From positions 1 to 10,635 of the forward strand of contig JAXGTD010000135.1 of NCBI GenBank assembly GCA_040775095.1: a DNA stretch of 10,635 bases, written 5' to 3'. Made by a program: the position numbers and the translations under genes. The notes beneath the pieces were generated by a model that saw nothing but the letters and a program-made list of their open reading frames with translations, ran no database searches and had not been told where the DNA came from. Shown here piece by piece: positions 1 through 5,523 of this stretch; position 1 is the stretch's first letter; every line of letters begins with the position of its first letter. The DNA is from JAXGTD01 sp040775095. GTDB lineage: Bacteria; Pseudomonadota; Gammaproteobacteria; Chromatiales; Chromatiaceae.

Positions 1-166
1 CCTCGGCGAACGCGATCGCCGGAAAATCCTGCGCCAGTCGGCCCGCCAGCTTGGGCCTGAGCGCGTGACAGACCGCGCAGCCCGGGGCAGAGAAGTAGAC
101 GGCGCACATCGGATGCGCCGCGATCAGCGCCGCAAGTGCCGCCGCGTCGGTGAAGGTCCTGGTCAT
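1..166 (-). CDS. Thioredoxin-family protein, N-terminal part (runs off left edge)
   Basis: Reading the minus strand from the ATG at 166-164 gives 55 residues before the window ends, starting MTRTFTDAAALAAL. Residues 21-38 (CAVYFSAPGCAVCHALRP) have the thioredoxin-fold pattern: a beta strand ending in FSAPGC, then a CAVC redox motif at residues 30-33 at the start of a helix. This is where the CxxC lies in thioredoxins (usually CGPC). It should act as a thiol-disulfide oxidoreductase or thioredoxin-like co-chaperone. No signal peptide is visible, so it is probably cytoplasmic. The C-terminal half, including the cis-proline, lies outside the window. The non-canonical CAVC suggests a thioredoxin-like paralogue rather than the main TrxA. 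The ribosome-binding site is weak, so the start is probable, not certain. An intergenic repeat ends only a dozen bases upstream of the start. Confidence 0.75.
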   Translation of the reverse strand, partial: MTRTFTDAAALAALIAAHPMCAVYFSAPGCAVCHALRPKLAGRLAQDFPAIAFAE

Positions 167-179
167 CCGCGATCCCGGT

Positions 180-335
180 CTGATGTCCGCTAAGGAGGCG
201 CTGATTTCAAGCGTTTCCCGTCCGGGCCAGGGATGGCTCGGCATTTTCGGGCGCCGCAAGCGATTGAAAATGGAGCACTTTGCGAGCCGCGCCTCGCAAA
301 GTGCGAGCTGATCGAATCCATGGAAGGATTCGATC
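180..335 (+). repeat. Intergenic hairpin repeat, copy A (inverted relative to copies B-D)
   Basis: This spacer between the GTPase stop and the thioredoxin-like start is filled by a structured element. In plus orientation it contains GGAGGCGCTGATTTC, then CGTTTCCCGTCCGGGCCAGG, then the core hairpin CATTTTC (242-248) / GAAAATG (266-272), then a perfect 12-bp stem GCACTTTGCGAG (275-286) / CTCGCAAAGTGC (293-304) with a 6-base loop. A further perfect 10-bp stem, GATCGAATCC (310-319) / GGATTCGATC (326-335), follows; it may be outside the repeat proper. The reverse complement of 180-304 aligns along its length with the three copies at 5056-5490. No T-run follows the stems on either strand, so a classical Rho-independent terminator is not supported, although the stems could still stop or protect the transcript ending at 345. 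Confidence 0.7.
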
Positions 336-344
336 CGTGTCTCC

Positions 345-1784
345 CTAGAGCTCCACGCGACTGTCGACCTCGTTCTCTGACAGGCGGCGAAGCAGCTGGG
401 TCAGGATCTCGCGGCAGTACGCCTCCTGATTGGATTCGCGACCCTTTCTGGCGGAGGCGAAGAACTTCGCCAGCGCCTTTTGCTCGTCCGTCGACAGGGC
501 CTCGGTAAAGCCGCGTTTGTGCTTGATCTCCTTCTCGGCGACGCGATTGACGGCGTCCTCGTCGGCGGCCTGGCGCCCGTGCGACCAATTCATGGCGCGG
601 GCGCAGTACAGCACGATGCGGTCGATCAGGATGAACGGGAAACGCGGGTTGGTGACCGGTCCGATGGAGAAGCGCTCGACCCCGAGCGTGCGCTGGATGT
701 CGATCTTGGCCAGGGCGACACTCCCGAACGCGCCGAAGGTGCCGCCGGCCGCGGCCCCGAGCAGCGTGCCCAAACCGAGCGAGCCGCCGACCAGGACCAG
801 ATCGATCCCGACACCGGCGGTCGCCCCCGCGGTGGCCCCGGTCAGGATCATCTTCATTCGGCTCAGGCCCAGTGCCGTGCCGACCTCTTCGGAGAAAAGG
901 TCCTTGTACAGCAGCGAATCGGGCGGGAGGTCCCAGACGTTGTGCCGGAAGTGTGCGCGGATCTCCTGCTGGGCGTCGACCTCGAGCTTGCGCAGGGCGT
1001 CTTGGAAGGACGCGTTCAATGCATCCTGGTTCTCCTGGCGCGCGGCATCGGAGGTCAGCTCACTGACCCGGACAACGCGCGTGATCCGCAGCGTCAGGGC
1101 ACGCTTGAGAAGCTCGACGATGGTGTCCACGGTCTGTCCCATGCGCCGATCCCAGTCACGCTGGAAGGTGTCGACGACCTGCTCCAGGCGCGCCTCCCAA
1201 CGCTGGTCGATGCTCTTGAGCGCGTTGAGCAGCGCGATGCGCTCGGCATAGGTGGCGCGGTGGGCGTTGAACTCGCGCACCGAATTGAATGCCTTGTTCA
1301 ACGCGTCCTGCCACACCGGCATATGCTTCTGCACATTGGTCAGGTTGTTCAGGATCGCCATGCGGGGACGCGCCGTGAGGCGCAGCAGCTCCATCTCGGT
1401 GCGGTCCTTTTCCTTGATGCGCTTGGAGCCGTCGACGACCAGGATGATGCCGGCGCCGTTGGCGACGGGCTCGAGCAGTGCGCAGTCGTGGCTGAACAGG
1501 GGATCGCCACGGTGGGCCTCGACAAAGGCGCGCGCGAGGTCCGGCTCGTCCGGGTGGGCCTGGAACCACTCCAGGATGTCGCTCGGGTTCTGGAACCCCG
1601 GCGTGTCGATGAACTCCATGATGGTGCGCCCATCGATGATCACCGGATACTCGTCGGAACGGGTCGTGGTCCCCGCGCGCTTGTCGATGGCGATACGATC
1701 GTTCTCGGTGAGCGTGGCGACGACCGACGATTTGCCCGCGTTGGGGTGACCCATGATCGCCAGGGTCGGGATCTGCGTTCTCAT
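345..1784 (-). CDS. DUF3482-family P-loop GTPase (Era/TrmE-like G domain), 479 aa
   Basis: Residues 12-20 (GHPNAGKSS) are a G1/P-loop, RAGTTTR at 36-42 supplies the switch I threonines, and DTPGF at 60-64 is the G3 motif. This is the signature of a TRAFAC-class GTPase of the Era/TrmE type. The expected G4 NKxD is replaced by NNLTN (residues 146-150); as I recall, other DUF3482 proteins also lack a canonical NKxD, so guanine specificity is inferred. Residues 310-354 form a Gly/Ala-rich hydrophobic stretch (GATAGATAGVG, GAAAGGTFGAFG) resembling a glycine zipper and could insert into or contact the membrane. The C-terminal 120 residues are charged and helical. The start is the ATG at 1784, which overlaps the stop of the upstream membrane-protein gene as TGATG, implying translational coupling. 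DUF3482 and DUF2868 genes commonly occur as neighbours; their cellular role is not established. The family call is confident, the function is not. Confidence 0.85.
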   Translation of the reverse strand: MRTQIPTLAIMGHPNAGKSSVVATLTENDRIAIDKRAGTTTRSDEYPVIIDGRTIMEFIDTPGFQNPSDILEWFQAHPDEPDLARAFVEAHRGDPLFSHDCALLEPVANGAGIILVVDGSKRIKEKDRTEMELLRLTARPRMAILNNLTNVQKHMPVWQDALNKAFNSVREFNAHRATYAERIALLNALKSIDQRWEARLEQVVDTFQRDWDRRMGQTVDTIVELLKRALTLRITRVVRVSELTSDAARQENQDALNASFQDALRKLEVDAQQEIRAHFRHNVWDLPPDSLLYKDLFSEEVGTALGLSRMKMILTGATAGATAGVGIDLVLVGGSLGLGTLLGAAAGGTFGAFGSVALAKIDIQRTLGVERFSIGPVTNPRFPFILIDRIVLYCARAMNWSHGRQAADEDAVNRVAEKEIKHKRGFTEALSTDEQKALAKFFASARKGRESNQEAYCREILTQLLRRLSENEVDSRVEL

Positions 1785-3859
1785 CAGGATGCCTCAGGGT
1801 CGGCAGACAGGTCGGGTGTCGTCAGCATCTCGAGGCGCAGGTATGGGTCGCCCATCTGTTCGATCTTGCGTTTCCAGTCCGCGAGCTCGAAGTCGCTCAG
1901 CGGCGGCAGCGGGTCCTCACCGTCGGGATCGCCCACCAGTGCCAACAGGATCGGGGCCTGCTCGCCGGCCGCGGCGCGCAGCGCACGCAGGAAACGCAGA
2001 TTCTCGGTGATGGGCGGCTGCGAGCCGTCCTGGACCAGCACGACGCGCGGGGGTGGTGCCGCCCAGTCGCCTTGCTCGATCAGTCCGATGGCCTGCCTGG
2101 CCATGGCGCTCCCGCCCCCGAAGGTGGCGGCGTGCGCGACGCGCCACCCGGTGTGCACCAGCAGGAGCTGCTGCAATCGCCCGTGATCGGACTCGTCCAG
2201 CACGTCGGCGATGTCGATGTGGATCAACAGCACGCAGGCATCGGCGGCGATCGCCGTGGCCGGGACGGGTGCCTCCCCGGCATGCGCCGGGGCGGTCGCG
2301 ACGCTCTCCGGCTGGGTGGGGGCTCGCGGTTGCCCTTGCGCCGCTGTCGCCTCCGGTGCCGGCGCGGCCTGTTCCTCCCGGGTGGGTGGGGGCGTCGCGG
2401 GCCCGGGCTCGGGCGGCGTTGCTCCATCGGGCTTGACGGCCTTGGTGCTGGCCGGGGCGGTTGATGCCGGGGCCTGGACATCCCGCGTCGGGGGGGCGGA
2501 AGAGGGCTCGCGCGCCCGTGGCGGCGCCAGCGCCGACGCTGGTTCCGGGCCGGCCGCCGCGTCGGCGCTGCCGGCTGGTGCCGACGTCGTCCGGGGCTCG
2601 TCTCCCTCGGGCCCCGCGGGTGGTCTGGGCGCCGCGGTCGGTGCACGCAGCGGCTTCAACGGGCCCGGGATCGGCATCGCCGCCCCGGTCCCGCTGCCGG
2701 TGCTGGCCGTCTCCAGGCTCGGTGTCACCATGCGCGCGTACAGGGCCTGGGTCCGCTGATGGGTAAAGGGCAGCGCCGCCAGGGTACGCCACTGGGTGAA
2801 GGCCGACAGACCGAGCAGGAGCAGCCGAGGCAGCAGACCATAGGTGACGACGGCCAGCACGAGGAACCAGCGCCACGATCGCAGGTGTTCCGCGTCGAGC
2901 ACGGTGAGCGGGTCCTTGAGGTAGATGCGTGAGCCGGCAACCTGGTCCAGGGTGGGAAAACCGGCGCCCTCGCCGAATGCCCAGCTCCAGGGGAGGGCGA
3001 GGACGCGACCCAGGTCGTAGATGGTCTGCGGGTGGATGTCGAGCGCCGATCCCCAGCCAAAGGCGAGGTCGGTAAACCACTCCAGGAAGATCGTGGCGAG
3101 GATGACGCCGACATTGAAGCCAATGCCAAATACCTGCGCCGGGATCAGCATTGGCAGATAGGAGGCCGGTCCGTACAGCGCATAATGCGCCTGGACCAGT
3201 CCGACCCTCGCACTGGCCTGATCGCGTATCTCCGGTGGTGCATGCGCCAGGCGCTGGCGTTGTATCCAGCCGGCGACGCGCGCGAACAGCGGGCGGACCA
3301 GGTGCGAGAGCAACGAGAAGTCGCGCATCGCGGTCTGCACGGGCCGCGATCGGCGCATCGACCAGGCCGTGAAGGTCGCCGCCGCCAGCAGGATCTGCAG
3401 CAGGACCAGGATAAACAGGTACCAGGAGACGTTGACCGGGTGCGAGCCGTCGTACCGGAGCAGGGCCGAGGCGACGGTGGCGCCGACGATCGCGCCGAGC
3501 AGGCCGAGCCCGATGGTGACCAGCCTCTGACCGCGATGGAATGAGATCCCCGGCAGCAGCTCGCGCAATTCCGGGTCCTCGGTCTTGCGGCGTTCCCGCA
3601 GCCAGCAGCGCAGGGCCGCACTGCGGTGCTTCGGCGAGTGCTCCGGGCCAACATCAACCGTTTCTTTGATGTGCTCCAGGTACAGCCTTCGGTCCCGTTC
3701 CGCGAGACGCTTGCGTGCGGCCGGACTGGCGCGCAGGGCCTGCTCGTCGGCATCGACGTAGTAATCGAAATCGATGAGGTCTGGCACCGTCCAGCGACTG
3801 GGCCCGGGCTTTGGATGCGGGGCGGGCGATCGATGTGGCCGTCGGAAAAGCGAATCCAT
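1784..3859 (-). CDS. DUF2868-family inner-membrane protein, 691 aa
   Basis: From the ATG at 3859 the protein has a charged N-terminal region containing LIDFDYYVDADEQ and RLAERDRRLYLEHIK (residues 28-65), which I recognise as the DUF2868 N-terminus. Four hydrophobic segments follow at about 112-134, 145-165, 234-262 and 331-352. Residues 385-535 are a long Pro/Ala/Thr-rich linker, probably disordered. A soluble C-terminal domain (about 540-691) has alternating strands and helices (ACVLLIHIDIADV, PRVVLVQDG, PILLALVGDPDG). The stop overlaps the start of the GTPase gene by one base (TGATG), so the two are surely co-transcribed and probably work together at the membrane. The frame is open upstream to a TTG at 3946, but the extra 29 residues look like non-coding translation, so the ATG at 3859 is preferred. 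Neither candidate has a strong ribosome-binding site. The molecular function of the family is unknown. Confidence 0.82.
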   Translation of the reverse strand: MDSLFRRPHRSPAPHPKPGPSRWTVPDLIDFDYYVDADEQALRASPAARKRLAERDRRLYLEHIKETVDVGPEHSPKHRSAALRCWLRERRKTEDPELRELLPGISFHRGQRLVTIGLGLLGAIVGATVASALLRYDGSHPVNVSWYLFILVLLQILLAAATFTAWSMRRSRPVQTAMRDFSLLSHLVRPLFARVAGWIQRQRLAHAPPEIRDQASARVGLVQAHYALYGPASYLPMLIPAQVFGIGFNVGVILATIFLEWFTDLAFGWGSALDIHPQTIYDLGRVLALPWSWAFGEGAGFPTLDQVAGSRIYLKDPLTVLDAEHLRSWRWFLVLAVVTYGLLPRLLLLGLSAFTQWRTLAALPFTHQRTQALYARMVTPSLETASTGSGTGAAMPIPGPLKPLRAPTAAPRPPAGPEGDEPRTTSAPAGSADAAAGPEPASALAPPRAREPSSAPPTRDVQAPASTAPASTKAVKPDGATPPEPGPATPPPTREEQAAPAPEATAAQGQPRAPTQPESVATAPAHAGEAPVPATAIAADACVLLIHIDIADVLDESDHGRLQQLLLVHTGWRVAHAATFGGGSAMARQAIGLIEQGDWAAPPPRVVLVQDGSQPPITENLRFLRALRAAAGEQAPILLALVGDPDGEDPLPPLSDFELADWKRKIEQMGDPYLRLEMLTTPDLSADPEAS

Positions 3860-4157
3860 GGCTCGATGGGGCGAGACTAGAGAATGACTTGCATGGAATC
3901 CGCGCGGACCACAACGGTGGCGAAGGATTCCCCCTGGGTTGCGCAAGTCTTACCGGGATGGGCAGCGGGATCAAGGCGCGGCGCACGCGATGTGGCACTC
4001 GCTTGCCATAGACTTTGGGGGGAGATTGCCGGCGTGATCGTCTGGGCAGTCTCTGGCGTTCAGGAAACGCCTTGGGGGGATGTACGTCCTTGTACGTTGG
4101 ATCCGCCGCGAAGGCGGTCGCTGTAGGTCCCTGTCAGCGGCTCCGGTCTTGAACGGC
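3860..4157. other. Gene-free spacer upstream of the DUF2868/DUF3482 operon
   Basis: No convincing gene was found on either strand. This spacer must contain the 5' region of the DUF2868 operon and the 3' region of the sulfur globule protein gene. I see no promoter close to consensus. It contains a 10-base tandem repeat whose units share TGTACGT (4081-4087 and 4091-4097) and the small GC-rich hairpin listed separately at 4103-4117. Confidence 0.5.
4103..4117 (-). terminator. Possible hairpin at the 3' end of the sulfur globule protein gene
   Basis: CCGCC (4103-4107) and GGCGG (4113-4117) pair around a 5-base loop, about 40 bases past the stop of the sulfur globule protein gene. The stem is short and no T-run follows it on the minus strand, so it is at best a weak terminator or 3'-end stabiliser. 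Confidence 0.2.
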
Positions 4158-4541
4158 TTACTGCGCGGGAGCGGCAGGGGCGGCCGGGGCAGGCATCGGC
4201 TGCGGCATCGCGCCATAAGGGGCGCCGTAGCCGTAAGGCGCGCCATAGGGGGCGCCATAACCATAAGGGGCGCCGTAGCCGTAGGGGGCGCCGTAGCCGT
4301 AGTAGTCACCGTAGCCGTAACCACGACCGTAGCCGCGGCCGTAACCACGACCATAGCCGCGGCCGCTGCCGCTCATGTTCATGTTGAAGTCGCCGGTGCC
4401 GTCACCGAACATGTCGCCCATGTTGTCCCACATGCCGTTGCCATAACCGGGACCGCCGCCCCAGAACGCGTTGGCGCTGAAGGAGGCGCCGGCGAGGCCG
4501 ACGACGGCTGCAATACTGACGTTCTTGATGATCTTGTTCAT
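4158..4541 (-). CDS. Sulfur globule protein (Gly/Tyr-repeat envelope protein), 127 aa precursor
   Basis: The ATG at 4541-4539 gives a Sec signal peptide: MNKIIK, a hydrophobic core SIAAVVGLAGASF, and a cleavage site after SANA (residue 25). The mature protein of about 102 residues starts FWGGGPGYGNG. It has a Met/Asn/Asp-rich segment (residues 38-56), four RGYG units (61-76), a block of GYGAPY units (about 83-110), and a Pro/Ala tail (PAPAAPAAPAQ). This matches the Gly/Tyr-rich, coil- and sheet-forming sulfur globule envelope proteins SgpA/B/C (CV1-CV3) of Allochromatium vinosum, which are exported and coat sulfur stored during sulfide or thiosulfate oxidation. The size fits SgpA or SgpB better than the smaller SgpC, but I cannot assign the paralogue. 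The frame extends upstream to 4607, but those 22 residues precede a textbook signal peptide and are rejected. The gene stands alone and is probably monocistronic. Candidate upstream sequence: AAGG about 13 bases before the start. Confidence 0.85.
   Translation of the reverse strand: MNKIIKNVSIAAVVGLAGASFSANAFWGGGPGYGNGMWDNMGDMFGDGTGDFNMNMSGSGRGYGRGYGRGYGRGYGYGDYYGYGAPYGYGAPYGYGAPYGAPYGYGAPYGAMPQPMPAPAAPAAPAQ
4212..4361 (-). repeat. In-frame coding repeats (RGYG and GYGAPY units) in the sulfur globule protein gene
   Basis: Bases 4314-4361 encode four consecutive RGYG units (12-base period). Bases 4212-4295 encode GYGAPY units (18-base period), with one unit shortened to GAPY. Adjacent units differ mainly at third codon positions (for example GCCGTAGCCGTA against GCCATAACCATA), so the peptide repeat is held more tightly than the DNA repeat. 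Such tracts are prone to unit gain or loss by slippage. Confidence 0.85.
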
Positions 4542-5055
4542 GGAGATACTCTGCCTTGGTCTGAAATATCGATGCGAATGAGCCTGTCCGCGTAACGCGT
4601 GCGGCAAAGCCTATTCCGGAGGGGGTCAGGATGGATTGTCCTGAAATTCACCGTCTCATCGACGCAATTTGCCGGCTCGGCGCGACCGCGCCGCGGAGGG
4701 CGCAGACCAGGCTGATGGGGCGGGTGCGTGGACCTCCCTGGCCCTGAAACGAAGCGGCTTTCCTTCGGGCAAGACATAAAGCCCTGTGGATCGCAGGCAT
4801 GGCGGCAACGAATGCCGATAGGCGAGCGATGCGCCGGAGTATAGAGACTCTTGACGGTAAATGGAAATCGCGTGCAATACGGAACGCGCTGCCGGGCCCG
4901 TGTGTCGCGGAGGCCGGCATTGTGAACCCTGGCTCGCCCCGGTCGGCAAAGCCCGTCTCGCCACGACGCGGCCGGTGCAGGGACAGCAATGGCCGCGCCT
5001 GCCTGCCCCGTAAAGGAGACACTGATCAAACATCATCCTGGCACTGGATGCCCTC
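4542..5055. other. Gene-poor region upstream of the sulfur globule protein gene
   Basis: I find no supportable gene here on either strand; the long open frames overlap spuriously and have no recognisable composition or ribosome-binding site. It must contain the promoter of the minus-strand sulfur globule protein gene. Candidates are a TATACT -10-like hexamer on the minus strand (4843-4838) without a good -35, and a 19-base dyad at 4626-4644. Small hairpins occur at 4679-4692 (GGCGC/GCGCC) and 4803-4817 (CGGCA/TGCCG). Two stretches, about 4730-4760 and 4890-4960, weakly resemble the nearby repeat family. Confidence 0.45.
4626..4644. promoter_or_regulatory. Dyad TCAGGA-N7-TCCTGA upstream of the sulfur globule protein gene
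   Basis: TCAGGA (4626-4631) and TCCTGA (4639-4644) form a perfect 6-bp dyad with a 7-base spacer, 85-103 bases upstream of the start codon at 4541. The position and half-site geometry fit a dimeric regulator's operator, but no regulator is identifiable and the match could be chance. Confidence 0.25.
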
Positions 5056-5180
5056 GTGCATCGAAAATGCAGTTCCTGATTTGCTCCATCTTCAGTCACT
5101 TGAGCGACTGAAGATGTCGGGTCTGCCATGGCCCGGACAGCAGGCGTTTTAATCTGCGTTTCCGAAAGGAGACATTGGCT
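5056..5180 (-). repeat. Intergenic hairpin repeat, copy B
   Basis: This copy contains TGCAT/ATGCA (5058-5072 region), then the sequence GCTCC leading into the core hairpin CATCTTCAGTC (5087-5097) / GACTGAAGATG (5106-5116), which is an 11-bp perfect stem. Then come ATGGCCCGGACAGCAGGCG, TTTTAATCTGCGTTTCC and AAAGGAGACATTGG. All blocks align in order with copies C and D and with the reverse complement of copy A. The core stem has four extra pairs compared with the 7-bp stem of A and D, with changes on both arms that keep the pairing. Confidence 0.7.
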
Positions 5181-5212
5181 TGATCTGCCCATCAGAAAAT
5201 CAGTGTCCGCAC

Positions 5213-5341
5213 CACGATGCGCCACTTGCGAGGCACTCCCGTTTCTGGCGCTTGCAGCGCATTGAAAAGAACAGCCCGTCTCTGGCCCAGTCGGGAAGGG
5301 CTTTATATCAACGTTTCCCATGCGGAAACGTGGGTCAGATG
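5213..5341 (-). repeat. Intergenic hairpin repeat, copy C
   Basis: This copy contains CACTTGCGAGGCACTCC, a core hairpin TTTC-TG-GCGCT / AGCGC-ATT-GAAA (5242-5267), CTGGCCCAGTCGGGAAGGG, TTTATATCAACGTTTCC and GGAAACGTGGGTCAG. The last two blocks form a perfect 8-bp hairpin, ACGTTTCC (5311-5318) / GGAAACGT (5324-5331), with loop CATGC. In copy B the equivalent arms are GTTTCC and GGAGAC, still pairable through one G-T. The core hairpin lies about 153 bases from that of copy B and 156 from that of copy D. Confidence 0.65.
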
Positions 5342-5365
5342 TCCTCCTGCATTGGACCCGCTCCC

Positions 5366-5490
5366 GCACCGGAGACGCGGTTTCCGGCTCGCTCCATTTT
5401 CCAGCGCTTTGCGTGGTTGAAAATGCCGGGCCTTCCGTGGCCCCGACGGCAAACGCCTGTAGTCGGCGATTCCCCCAAGACGTGTCCGGC
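5366..5490 (-). repeat. Intergenic hairpin repeat, copy D
   Basis: This copy starts with the hairpin CCGGAGAC (5369-5376) / GTTTCCGG (5380-5387), 8 pairs including one G-T. Next are GCTCC, the core hairpin CATTTTC (5395-5401) / GAAAATG (5419-5425), a GC-rich arm pair around TTCCGT (GGGCC...GGCCC), GACGGCAAACGCC, then GTAGTCGGCGATTCCCCC and GACGTGTCCGG. It ends about 35 bases from the dihydroorotase stop at 5524 and could lie in that transcript's 3' untranslated region. Confidence 0.7.
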
Positions 5491-5523
5491 AACTTGGTCG
5501 TGGCCGGGTGATGGCTGTTGATC

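Noticed and set aside
480..2186. Long plus-strand open frame (568 codons) opposite the GTPase and membrane-protein genes
   Set aside because: It is antisense to two genes with clear motifs; its translation lacks domains and is a by-product of high GC at third codon positions.
3860..3946. TTG start at 3946 for the DUF2868 protein
   Set aside because: The extra 29 residues look non-coding and TTG is a rare start; the ATG at 3859 precedes the conserved N-terminal region at a suitable distance.
3993..4006. TGGCAC followed by TTGC, resembling a sigma-54 promoter on the plus strand
   Set aside because: Only 9 bases separate the GG and GC dinucleotides instead of the required 10, and no plus-strand gene lies downstream.
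5056..5490. CRISPR array interpretation of the regularly spaced repeats
   Set aside because: Repeat units are about 125 bases, strongly diverged from each other, and only three in number. No cas genes are present, and CRISPR repeats are short and nearly identical.
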